Below, in pieces: positions 1 through 5,624 of a DNA stretch of 5,624 nt. A program made the translations under genes and the position numbers. The notes beneath the pieces were generated by a model. That model had not been told where the DNA came from. It was given only the letters and a program-made list of their open reading frames with translations, and did not search any database. The stretch spans positions 1 through 5,624 of the forward strand of contig CAMJAO010000157.1 in the NCBI GenBank assembly GCA_946403615.1. Direction: 5' to 3'. How positions within the stretch are numbered: the first letter of the stretch is position 1; every line of letters begins with the position of its first letter. The DNA comes from an uncultured Prevotellaceae bacterium (GTDB lineage Bacteria; Bacteroidota; Bacteroidia; Bacteroidales; Bacteroidaceae).

Positions 1-29
1 AAACATGTTTTTTCGACATATAAACGTTT
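1..29. repeat. Two short palindromes upstream of the GH3 gene
   Basis: AAACATGTTT at 1-10 and AAACGTTT at 22-29 are each perfect self-complementary palindromes and share AAAC/GTTT half-sites, 21 nt apart start to start. They lie about 105-130 nt upstream of the putative -7 element of the GH3 gene. They could be binding sites for a dimeric regulator, but short AT-rich palindromes are common by chance and no regulator gene is in view. Confidence 0.25.
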
Positions 30-32
30 TTA

Positions 33-52
33 ACCCCAATCACAATTGGGGT
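33..52. repeat. 8-bp inverted repeat (hairpin) in the leader region
   Basis: ACCCCAAT (33-40) and ATTGGGGT (45-52) are exact reverse complements around the 4-nt loop CACA. The plus-strand side is followed by ATAAGACAAAG with no T-run, so it is not a convincing terminator for a plus transcript. Read on the minus strand it is followed by TTAAAAACG, which is only weakly terminator-like. It may end a transcript arriving from outside the window or be an operator. The structure is certain, the role is not. Confidence 0.4.
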
Positions 53-132
53 ATAAGACAAAGAAACACAAGGACATTAAGACGGGAAGGGTGCTTTTTC
101 ATTGTTTATTTTTTTATTCTGTATTTTTTCCT

Positions 133-140
133 TATCTTTG
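133..140 (+). promoter_or_regulatory. Bacteroidota -7 promoter element for the GH3 gene
   Basis: TATCTTTG matches the Bacteroidota primary sigma -7 consensus TAnnTTTG and is followed by CA, as in the two other promoters of this window. The expected -33 position (about 110-113) holds only a T-run, so the upstream element is poor. Transcription would begin near 145-148, leaving a leader of roughly 15 nt before the ATG at 161. This argues against any coding start further upstream. Confidence 0.6.
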
Positions 141-160
141 CAGAAACTATCGAAGAAACA

Positions 161-2728
161 ATGAAAAAGCATCCCCTCACCCTATTGATTGGCGTTCTTT
201 TTTCACTGACCGTGAACGCCCAGAATTATCCGTACCAAAATCCTAACCTCACGGCGGCAGAACGTGCGGCCGACCTCTGTGCCCGACTCACACTCGAAGA
301 GAAATCACAACTCATGCAAAATGCATCGCCAGCCATACCACGGCTCGGCATACCGCAGTTTGACTGGTGGAGCGAGGCTCTGCACGGCGTGGGACGCAAC
401 GGTTTCGCCACCGTTTTCCCCATCACCATGGGCATGGCAGCTTCGTTCGATGACGCTCTGCTCGAACGTGTTTACACGGCGGTGAGCGACGAGGCACGCG
501 CCAAAAACAATCAGGCCCGTCAGTTGGGATTCTACAAACGATATCAGGGATTGTCATTTTGGACACCCAACATCAATATATTCCGCGATCCGCGATGGGG
601 ACGAGGACAAGAGACTTACGGCGAAGACCCTTGGCTCACTTCACGCATGGGATTGGCGGTAGTACGCGGATTGCAAGGACCTGCTGACAGCCGTTACCGT
701 AAACTCGACGCCTGTGCCAAGCATTATGCCGTACACAGCGGCCCGGAATGGAACCGCCATTCTTTCAATGTCGAGGACCTGCCCGAACGCGACCTCTGGG
801 AGACTTATCTGCCTGCCTTCAAAGCATTGGTGCAGGAGGGCAACGTGGCACAGATTATGTGTGCCTACCAGCGCATTGCCGGCGATCCCTGCTGTGGCAA
901 CAACCGGTATCTACAACAGATATTACGCCAAGAGTGGCATTTCCCGGGTGTGGTGGTAAGCGATTGCGGTGCCATCAACGATTTCTATCGCGTGGGGCAT
1001 CACGAAGTGGTGAAGACACCCACTGAGGCCTCATCGAAAGCCGTTCTTTCAGGCACTGACGTGGAGTGCGGCAGCGTGTACCGCTCATTGCCCGAAGCCG
1101 TCAAGGCGGGTCTCATCACCGAGGAGCAGATTGACGTGAGTGTACGCCGGTTGTTGCAACACCGTTTCGAACTGGGCGATTTCGACGATGAGTCATTAGT
1201 GCCATGGAAACGCATCGGACCAGAGGTCGTGGCCTCGGCCGAGCACAAACAACTGGCACTCGGCATCGCTCGCGAATCCATCGTGCTGCTGCAAAACCGC
1301 AACAACCTGTTGCCACTGAAGAAAGATATGCGTATCGCCGTGATGGGTCCCAACGCCACCGACTCTGTAATGATGTGGGGCAACTACAGCGGCTACCCCA
1401 CCGCCACTGTCACCCTGCTTAAAGGCATACAGGCAATGGCAAAAGACGTGACCTATGTCAGAGGATGCGGTTTCACCCGCAACGAGGCACTCGAGAGCCG
1501 TTTTCACGAGATAACGAGCGACGACGGCACGCCCGGAATGAAAGCCACCTACTGGAACAACATGGAGATGGAGGGCGCACCTGTAGCCACCTTGCAGATA
1601 CGCGAGCCCATCAACCAAAGCAACGGCGGTGCCACCGTATTTGCGCCAGGCGTGGAACTGGAGAAATTCTCCGCCCGATATACCGGCACCTTCGTGTCTA
1701 CACGCAGCGAGACGTTGGAAATCAACCTCAGTTCCGACGACAAGGCACGTGTCATCATCAATGGCGACACACTCATCAACAACTGGCAGGGTCGCGAACG
1801 TGTAGTCACTTCTAAAAAGAATTATAAGGTGAAGGCTGGCGAACGCTATGACATCGTGATTGAATATGTGCAAGACGTGGCCATGGCGCTCATCAAATTT
1901 GACATGGGATGCATCGTCAAAGCACAAGAGCAGGACATCCTCCGGCAAGTGGCCGATGCCGATGTGGTGGTATTTGTAGGAGGCATATCGCCGGCACTCG
2001 AAGGTGAGGAGATGAGAGTGAACGAGCCGGGATTCAAGGGCGGTGACCGCACCGACATCGAACTGCCACAGGCACAGCGCGACATCATCGCCCTGTTGCA
2101 CCGCGCCGGCAAACGCGTGGTGTTTGTCAACTGCTCGGGCGGTGCCATCGCCATGGTGCCTGAGACGGAAAATGCCGATGCCATCATCCAGGCATGGTAT
2201 GGTGGCGAAAAAGGCGGCACGGCGGCTGCAGAGGTCATCTTCGGCGACTACAACCCGTCGGGAAAACTACCCGTCACGTTCTACCGCAGCACCGACGACC
2301 TGCCCGATTTCCTCGACTATACCATGACCAACCGCACCTACCGTTACTTCAAAGGCAAACCGCTTTTCCCCTTCGGCCACGGATTGAGTTACACCACCTT
2401 CGCCTACGGCAAACCGACCTACAAGAACGGCCGCCTGACCTTCACTCTGACCAACACAGGCCAACGTGAGGGCATCGAGACCGTGCAGGTCTATATCCGT
2501 CGCACAGCCGACACCGCTGGTCCGCAGAAATCGCTCCGCGCCTTCAGCCGCGTGACACTGAAAGCCGGAGAGCGCCGCACTGTCACCATCGACCTGCCCC
2601 GCGAACGCTTCGAGTCATGGGATGCGCAGACCAACACCATGCGAGTCATTCCCGGCCAATATGACATCATGACCGGTGGCACCTCCGCATCTGAAGGCCA
2701 ACAAAAGATTACGGTAAAGATAAAATGA
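161..2728 (+). CDS. Exported GH3 glycosidase with PA14 insert, probable beta-xylosidase
   Basis: This 855-residue protein is a family 3 glycoside hydrolase that should remove terminal beta-linked xylose or glucose from oligosaccharides in the periplasm. Residues 1-20 form a signal peptide (Lys-Lys, hydrophobic core, VNA|Q cut) without a lipobox. The N-terminal barrel shows DWWSEALHG at 68-76, NINIFRDPRWGRGQE at 137-151, KH at 187-188 and the presumed nucleophile Asp268 in SDCGAIND. The C-terminal sandwich starts near 371. A PA14 domain interrupts it at about 460-585, then come a Glu-rich loop (Glu614, 616, 617; one is the candidate acid/base), GGEKGG at 681-686, FPFGHGLSY at 736-744 and an Fn3-like domain at about 756-850. 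The WWSEALHG and SDCGAI forms are typical of the xylosidase-like branch, but specificity for xylose rather than glucose is inferred. The frame is open back to base 5, but that extension contains the promoter; ATG 161 begins directly at the signal peptide. No partner PUL genes are visible. Confidence 0.93.
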   Translation: MKKHPLTLLIGVLFSLTVNAQNYPYQNPNLTAAERAADLCARLTLEEKSQLMQNASPAIPRLGIPQFDWWSEALHGVGRNGFATVFPITMGMAASFDDALLERVYTAVSDEARAKNNQARQLGFYKRYQGLSFWTPNINIFRDPRWGRGQETYGEDPWLTSRMGLAVVRGLQGPADSRYRKLDACAKHYAVHSGPEWNRHSFNVEDLPERDLWETYLPAFKALVQEGNVAQIMCAYQRIAGDPCCGNNRYLQQILRQEWHFPGVVVSDCGAINDFYRVGHHEVVKTPTEASSKAVLSGTDVECGSVYRSLPEAVKAGLITEEQIDVSVRRLLQHRFELGDFDDESLVPWKRIGPEVVASAEHKQLALGIARESIVLLQNRNNLLPLKKDMRIAVMGPNATDSVMMWGNYSGYPTATVTLLKGIQAMAKDVTYVRGCGFTRNEALESRFHEITSDDGTPGMKATYWNNMEMEGAPVATLQIREPINQSNGGATVFAPGVELEKFSARYTGTFVSTRSETLEINLSSDDKARVIINGDTLINNWQGRERVVTSKKNYKVKAGERYDIVIEYVQDVAMALIKFDMGCIVKAQEQDILRQVADADVVVFVGGISPALEGEEMRVNEPGFKGGDRTDIELPQAQRDIIALLHRAGKRVVFVNCSGGAIAMVPETENADAIIQAWYGGEKGGTAAAEVIFGDYNPSGKLPVTFYRSTDDLPDFLDYTMTNRTYRYFKGKPLFPFGHGLSYTTFAYGKPTYKNGRLTFTLTNTGQREGIETVQVYIRRTADTAGPQKSLRAFSRVTLKAGERRTVTIDLPRERFESWDAQTNTMRVIPGQYDIMTGGTSASEGQQKITVKIK

Positions 2729-2760
2729 TATCCGAAGAATATTAATAGAGTTATAAGGAA

Positions 2761-2793
2761 ACCCCTCCAAAAGCATTTCGCTATTGGAGGGGT
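2761..2793. terminator. Probable bidirectional terminator between convergent genes
   Basis: ACCCCTCCAA (2761-2770) and TTGGAGGGGT (2784-2793) make a perfect 10-bp stem, and AGC/GCT inside the 13-nt loop can add 3 bp. On the plus strand it is followed by AATCTTTATTCTC, and on the minus strand by TTCCTTATAACTC. Both tails are T-rich but interrupted. It sits 32 nt after the GH3 stop and 70 nt after the stop of the convergent LRR gene, so it probably serves both. Confidence 0.75.
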
Positions 2794-2812
2794 AATCTTT
2801 ATTCTCGCCTTT

Positions 2813-2831
2813 TGTGGAGAGTTATTCCACA
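2813..2831. repeat. Small 6-bp hairpin in the convergent spacer
   Basis: TGTGGA (2813-2818) and TCCACA (2826-2831) pair around a 7-nt loop, 32 nt beyond the LRR gene stop on the minus strand. Neither side has a T-run. It may stabilise the 3' end of the LRR mRNA or be chance; the stronger hairpin at 2761-2793 is the better terminator. Confidence 0.3.
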
Positions 2832-2863
2832 CACAGAGAATTTACAGGACTGGCTTGCGGTTT

Positions 2864-3961
2864 CTATATCGCCACTACATCTGCAAATATGCCTTGGCAA
2901 AGGGAGCGGTAGGTGTCGAGAGCCTCGGCGGGCACGTGAAGTGTAATCTTGCTGAGATCCACAAAACGGAAACAGTCTTTGCCGATGGTTGGGGGCATGA
3001 GGCCTTTATAATACACATCGCGCACCTTGTCGCAAAGCATGAAAGCCTCGTCGCCCACTTCCTTGATGGTAGAGGGAAGAGTGATGGTTTCTATGTAACT
3101 GCACGTGAAAGCACTCTCGCCGATGACCTCGACACCTTCGTCGATGGTCACCTGTTTCAACTGTCTGCATAACGCCAGAATTCTTCTCGGCAAGATCTTG
3201 ATACTGCCTGGTATGTTGACCTGAGTGATGTTGCTTTCCGAAAAAGTAGATTCGCCAATTGATGTGAGTCCCTCTGGCAATATGACCCGACCGATGTTTT
3301 TAGTGTCGGAGAACGCCCTGTCGTAAATCACTTTAACGGTGGCTGGCAGTTTGATATCGCCCTGATGCGCCGACGGACAGACCCAAAGGGTGTCCTGATT
3401 CTTGGAATAGAGCAAACCGTCAAGGCTGCTGTAGTTGGGATTGCCCTTCGCCACGGTCACCTTCTCCCATTTGCTTTCATAACCGCGGAAGAGACCTGGA
3501 TAGACCGAAGTCATCGACGCGGGGATATTGATACGCTTGGCTGGAATGCCGTTTGTGGAAAAAGGGTCGATATAAACGATGCCCTCGGACAAAACAATCT
3601 CTTCGAGGGCGGGCAACCCGTTGAAAGCATGGCCACCGATGCCCGTCACACGATAAACAGGAGGCGCAGACTCAAAAAAGATGCCCCAACTATGGTCGTT
3701 CGAATCGGGACGCATGGTGGCTGGCACACGTAGCACCTTGAGTTTCTTCATCTTCTCCACAAACTCTTCATGGCGGTCGTCTACACCCCAGAAGATGACC
3801 TCATCATCATGACCTTCGAGCCGGTTGCCACTGATTTCGTCGCGATATAATTTATATAACAATCCTGTGCCATCGCTGAAGTCATAAAAGTCAGGCACAC
3901 GGGCGAACAACAACAGGCAGTTGATGGCAAAAAGCGCCAATATAGCAGATACACGTTTCAT
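2864..3961 (-). CDS. Exported BspA-type leucine-rich repeat protein (LRR_5)
   Basis: This 365-residue protein carries repeats of about 23 residues of the Treponema/BspA leucine-rich type from about residue 103 to 345. Typical units are LPEGLTSIGESTF (228-240) and LPSTIKEVGDEAF (295-307). NPNYSSLDGLLYSK (174-187) is the usual break between repeat blocks, and the end LHVPAEALDTYRS (341-353) is the usual closing motif. Residues 1-20 form a signal peptide, probably cut after LLLFA. Cys15 is preceded by Asn, so it is a poor lipobox. Residues 25-100 match no domain I recognise. No C-terminal sorting domain or anchor is seen, so periplasmic location or secretion is open. Family members can bind host proteins or other cells, but many are uncharacterised, so no ligand is assigned. 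The start is the ATG at 3961, directly at the signal peptide, with a -7 element about 30 nt upstream. It is transcribed alone, divergent from the tRNA unit. Confidence 0.88.
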   Translation of the reverse strand: MKRVSAILALFAINCLLLFARVPDFYDFSDGTGLLYKLYRDEISGNRLEGHDDEVIFWGVDDRHEEFVEKMKKLKVLRVPATMRPDSNDHSWGIFFESAPPVYRVTGIGGHAFNGLPALEEIVLSEGIVYIDPFSTNGIPAKRINIPASMTSVYPGLFRGYESKWEKVTVAKGNPNYSSLDGLLYSKNQDTLWVCPSAHQGDIKLPATVKVIYDRAFSDTKNIGRVILPEGLTSIGESTFSESNITQVNIPGSIKILPRRILALCRQLKQVTIDEGVEVIGESAFTCSYIETITLPSTIKEVGDEAFMLCDKVRDVYYKGLMPPTIGKDCFRFVDLSKITLHVPAEALDTYRSLCQGIFADVVAI

Positions 3962-3991
3962 GATAATGATTGTTTAGGGGTTATGATGTTG

Positions 3992-3999
3992 CAAATATA
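3992..3999 (-). promoter_or_regulatory. Bacteroidota -7 promoter element for the LRR gene
   Basis: On the minus strand TATATTTG (then CA) matches TAnnTTTG and ends 30 nt before the ATG at 3961, giving a leader of about 25 nt. The place expected for the -33 element (about 4019-4022) reads ATGG, a poor match to TTTG. The promoter may therefore be weak or depend on an activator. Confidence 0.55.
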
Positions 4000-4020
4000 T
4001 CATTTTATCTTGAAACGACC

Positions 4021-4049
4021 ATGAAAAAGAGACAAAATGCTTTTTTCAT
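4021..4049. repeat. A/T-rich inverted repeat between divergent promoters
   Basis: ATGAAAAAG (4021-4029) is the reverse complement of CTTTTTTCAT (4040-4049) except for one extra T, with a 10-nt centre AGACAAAATG. It lies between the LRR -7 element and the -33 element of the rightward tRNA promoter. It could be an operator or a bendable A-tract pair acting on both promoters, but the low-complexity arms make chance plausible. Confidence 0.35.
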
Positions 4050-4059
4050 CCGCTATTCT

Positions 4060-4090
4060 TTTGACAATTACGGATTTTGGCGTATCTTTG
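4060..4090 (+). promoter_or_regulatory. Full Bacteroidota promoter for tRNA-Arg and the downstream gene
   Basis: TTTG (4060-4063), a 19-nt spacer and TATCTTTG (4083-4090) match both boxes and the spacing of the Bacteroidota housekeeping promoter (TTTG / TAnnTTTG). This is the best promoter in the window. Transcription should start near 4095-4098, giving a leader of about 100 nt before the tRNA. No other promoter is visible between here and the gene at 4317. Confidence 0.8.
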
Positions 4091-4198
4091 CAAATACAAT
4101 GACGGCTGTGGAATGAGGAATAAGGTCTTTTCTGCCTTGGCCGATGAAGTATGAAGAGTGACAAATTGGGCATCAAATCACCTCAAAACCACATATTC

Positions 4199-4273
4199 GG
4201 TCTCATAGTTCAATGGATAGAACAAGTCTCTCCTAAAGATTAGATCCGGGTTCGATTCCCGGTGAGACTACCA
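4199..4273 (+). tRNA. tRNA-Arg (anticodon CCU, reads AGG)
   Basis: The 75-nt sequence folds as a full cloverleaf. The acceptor stem GGTCTCA/TGAGACT has a G1-U72 wobble; the D-stem GTTC/GAAC encloses AATGGATA. The anticodon stem AGTCT/AGATT (one G-U pair) encloses loop CTCCTAA with CCT at 4232-4234. The variable region is AGAT, and the T-arm is CCGGG-TTCGATT-CCCGG. Discriminator A4270 is followed by encoded CCA (4271-4273). A at D-loop position 20 (4217) is a usual arginine identity base. No U-tract or hairpin follows, so the 3' end must come from processing of a longer transcript. Confidence 0.96.
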
Positions 4274-4316
4274 AGAAAAAACAAACACTGACTAACCATC
4301 TAATACCTTATTGACT

Positions 4317-5114
4317 ATGTTAGGAGCGATTATTGGCGATATTATCGGCTCACGGTTTGAATTCTCGGCGCCACCGAAAAAAGGATTCGAACTCTTTACC
4401 CCTGAATGTGACTATACTGACGACACCATCTGCACCGTGGCAGTGGCTGACGCCATTTTGCATCAAAAAGACTATAAGCAAACGATGTTGGAATGGTGCC
4501 GACGCTATCCCGACCCCATGGGTGGCTATGGCACCCGATTCTATCACTGGCTCAACAGCGACGACCCGCAACCTGTCAACAGTTTCGGCAACGGCTCAGC
4601 CATGCGCGTGAGCAGCGTGGGCTGGCTCTTCAATGATTACAACGACGTATTAAAGGAGGCCAAACGGACCGCGGAATTCACCCACAACCATCCCGAAGGC
4701 ATCAAGGGCGCACAATGCGTGGCCGCGCTCATCTACTGGCTGCGTACCTGCCGCATCACGAAAGAGGAGACGGAGCGGTCGGTGAAACGCTCGTTCGGTT
4801 ATGAGATCATGCCGTTGAAAGACATCTATCGTATTGGCAGCACGGGACATTTCGACGGCACTTGCCAAGAAACCGTTCCCATGGCCATACGCTGTTTCAT
4901 TGACGGAACAAATTTCGAGGATGTGGTGCGAAAGGCTATCCTTTGCGACGGCGACACCGACACGAAGGGCGACATCGCTGGAGCCATCGCCGAGGCTTAT
5001 TACGAGATACCAGACGACTTCATCCGCAAAGCCTGCTCTTACCTGCCCCACGATATGCTCGACATCATCACCGAATTCACCGAGGCTGTTGGAAACAATG
5101 TAGCAGAAGGTTAA
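4317..5114 (+). CDS. ADP-ribosylglycohydrolase family (DraG/ARH-like) protein
   Basis: This 265-residue protein is one complete ADP-ribosylglycohydrolase domain. The family uses a two-metal (usually Mg) site to remove ADP-ribose from proteins, nucleic acids or small molecules; the substrate here is unknown. It opens with the family's LGAIIGDIIGSRFEF (2-16). The first metal motif TDDT is at 34-37, and NGSAMR and THNHPEGIKGAQ lie in the middle. The second metal motif DGDTDT is at 211-216, followed by GAIAEAYYEIP. Most relatives I know read LGGDxDT then IAxI; here it is CDGDTDT then KGDI. The metal-ligand pattern DxDT is kept, so activity is plausible. There is no signal peptide, so it is cytoplasmic. 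I chose ATG 4317 because homologues begin MLGAIIGDI; an in-frame TTG at 4311 would add two residues. The gene starts 43 nt after tRNA-Arg with no promoter or terminator between them, so co-transcription is likely. Confidence 0.9.
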   Translation: MLGAIIGDIIGSRFEFSAPPKKGFELFTPECDYTDDTICTVAVADAILHQKDYKQTMLEWCRRYPDPMGGYGTRFYHWLNSDDPQPVNSFGNGSAMRVSSVGWLFNDYNDVLKEAKRTAEFTHNHPEGIKGAQCVAALIYWLRTCRITKEETERSVKRSFGYEIMPLKDIYRIGSTGHFDGTCQETVPMAIRCFIDGTNFEDVVRKAILCDGDTDTKGDIAGAIAEAYYEIPDDFIRKACSYLPHDMLDIITEFTEAVGNNVAEG

Positions 5115-5173
5115 ACTTAATATCCCGTATTTGTATTATTTTTGTCCGCCACAGGCATCACAGTTAGCAGACT

Positions 5174-5201
5174 AATCTCTAACCTCTCACCTCCAACCTC
5201 T
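5174..5201. repeat. Four degenerate tandem heptamers (AACCTCT)
   Basis: The 28 bases read AATCTCT, AACCTCT, CACCTCC, AACCTCT, four consecutive 7-mers with consensus AACCTCT and pyrimidine-rich on the plus strand. The block lies in the 151-nt gap between two convergent stops, next to the A-run and terminator at 5202-5245. No coding role is apparent. Confidence 0.6.
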
Positions 5202-5205
5202 AAAA

Positions 5206-5245
5206 AACACTCGGGCTACAAGCACTTGCTTGCAGCCCGAGTGTT
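5206..5245 (-). terminator. Strong intrinsic terminator of the secDF gene
   Basis: A perfect 12-bp stem (5206-5217 with 5234-5245, core CACTCGGGCT) continues past an A-C mismatch into a 5-bp stem CAAGC/GCTTG with loop ACTT. On the minus strand the hairpin is followed by six T residues (A-run at 5202-5207 on the plus strand, partly within the stem), the classic intrinsic form, 20 nt after the secDF stop. On the plus strand no T-run follows directly, so it is a weaker stop for the convergent gene. Confidence 0.9.
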
Positions 5246-5265
5246 ATATCCAGATTACCTGTTTT

Positions 5266-5624
5266 TTACTTCTTCTCTTTGGTTTCAACAGCCTTCTCCT
5301 CTTCTTCCATCTTGTTGCCCATGGTCAGATAAGCCACAGGAGCAGCGATGAAGATGGATGACAGTGTACCGAAGATGACACCGAGTATCATGGCGAATGC
5401 GAAACTACGGATGCTCACACCACCGAAGATGAAGATACACAGCAACACGATTAATGTGGAAACTGAGGTGTTGATGGTACGTGCCAACGTCTGGTTCAGA
5501 GAGTCGTTGAACAAAGTGCGTTTGTCACGTTTCTTGTACAGGCGCATGTTCTCACGGATACGGTCGAATACCACCACCTTATCGTTGATGGAGTAACCCA
5601 CCACCGTCAGGATAGCACCGATGA
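5266..5624 (-). CDS. secDF: Protein translocase SecDF/SecF, C-terminal end (partial)
   Basis: The visible 118 residues are the end of SecF or a SecDF fusion, the inner-membrane RND-type subunit that uses the proton gradient to help SecYEG pull proteins across the membrane. The reading frame enters from the window edge with IGAILTVVGYSINDKVVVFD followed by RIREN, the highly conserved SecF transmembrane-4 region. Two hydrophobic segments follow: TSVSTLIVLLCIFIFGG, then one starting FAFAMILGVIFGTLSSIF and running to about AYLTM. The tail is charged (MEEEEKAVETKEKK), as expected for the cytoplasmic end. Most Bacteroidota encode SecD and SecF as one fused chain, so secDF is the likelier name, but the SecD part lies outside the window. 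The GTG at 5604 is internal, not a start. The stop TAA is at 5266-5268, followed by a strong terminator. Confidence 0.93.
   Translation of the reverse strand, partial: IGAILTVVGYSINDKVVVFDRIRENMRLYKKRDKRTLFNDSLNQTLARTINTSVSTLIVLLCIFIFGGVSIRSFAFAMILGVIFGTLSSIFIAAPVAYLTMGNKMEEEEKAVETKEKK

Noticed and set aside
5..160. N-terminal extension of the GH3 gene to an ATG at base 5
   Set aside because: It places 52 Phe/Tyr-rich residues before a normal signal peptide and runs through the -7 promoter element at 133-140, so the mRNA would begin after it.
1196..2101. 301-codon open frame antisense to the GH3 gene
   Set aside because: It is fully inside a confidently identified gene, its translation is rich in His, Val and Cys with no recognisable motif, and it has no promoter. 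It is a codon-bias shadow.
2823..2831. Near match to a DnaA box (TTATTCCACA against TTATCCACA)
   Set aside because: It has an inserted T, is a single site, and is better explained as one arm of the small 2813-2831 hairpin. There is no cluster of boxes or AT-rich unwinding region.
4021..4116. 31-codon frame beginning MKKRQNAFF
   Set aside because: It contains the -33 and -7 boxes of the tRNA promoter; the 'RIFA' in its translation is just the -7 element read as codons. It has no family resemblance.
4311..4316. TTG start two codons before the hydrolase ATG
   Set aside because: Homologues begin at MLGAIIGDI, which matches ATG 4317, and nothing favours the TTG.
4199..4316. tRNA as an integration site for a mobile element
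   Set aside because: No integrase gene, no repeated copy of the tRNA 3' end and no mobile-element gene are visible in the window.
5602..5604. GTG as the start of a 112-residue SecF-like protein
   Set aside because: The conserved SecF sequence IGAILTV continues in frame upstream to the window edge, so the gene is cut by the window rather than starting here.

Overview
The window looks like chromosomal DNA from a Bacteroidota bacterium, most likely Prevotella or a close relative. Three putative promoters share the phylum's -7 element in the form TAnnTTTGCA, start codons lack Shine-Dalgarno sequences, and the gene set (GH3 enzyme with PA14 insert, BspA-type leucine-rich repeat protein, SecDF-like translocase end) is typical of gut or oral members. 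The genus is an inference from gene content and style, not a measured match.

Layout from left to right. Bases 1-160 are a non-coding leader with small palindromes, an 8-bp hairpin and a -7 element. Bases 161-2728 (+) encode an exported GH3 beta-xylosidase/beta-glucosidase with a PA14 domain inserted in its C-terminal half. A 10-bp hairpin at 2761-2793 separates it from a convergent gene at 2864-3961 (-), an exported protein with BspA/LRR_5 repeats. Bases 3962-4198 are a divergent regulatory region holding one promoter for the LRR gene and a textbook Bacteroidota promoter (TTTG-N19-TATCTTTG) reading right. That promoter leads to tRNA-Arg(CCU) at 4199-4273 and, only 43 nt later with no visible terminator or promoter between, an ADP-ribosylglycohydrolase-family gene at 4317-5114. 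A 28-bp heptamer repeat and a strong intrinsic terminator (minus-strand U-tract) fill the gap before the 3' end of a secDF/secF gene at 5266-5624 (-), cut by the window edge.

The genes do not form one pathway. The GH3 enzyme would release sugars from plant-derived oligosaccharides in the periplasm, but no SusC/SusD, regulator or other glycosidase is visible, so membership of a polysaccharide utilisation locus cannot be shown. SecDF is housekeeping export machinery. The most unusual arrangement is the tRNA-Arg(CCU)/ADP-ribosylglycohydrolase pair, apparently on one transcript, with a divergent second metal motif in the hydrolase. I found no CRISPR array, insertion sequence, phage gene or clearly new multi-gene system.
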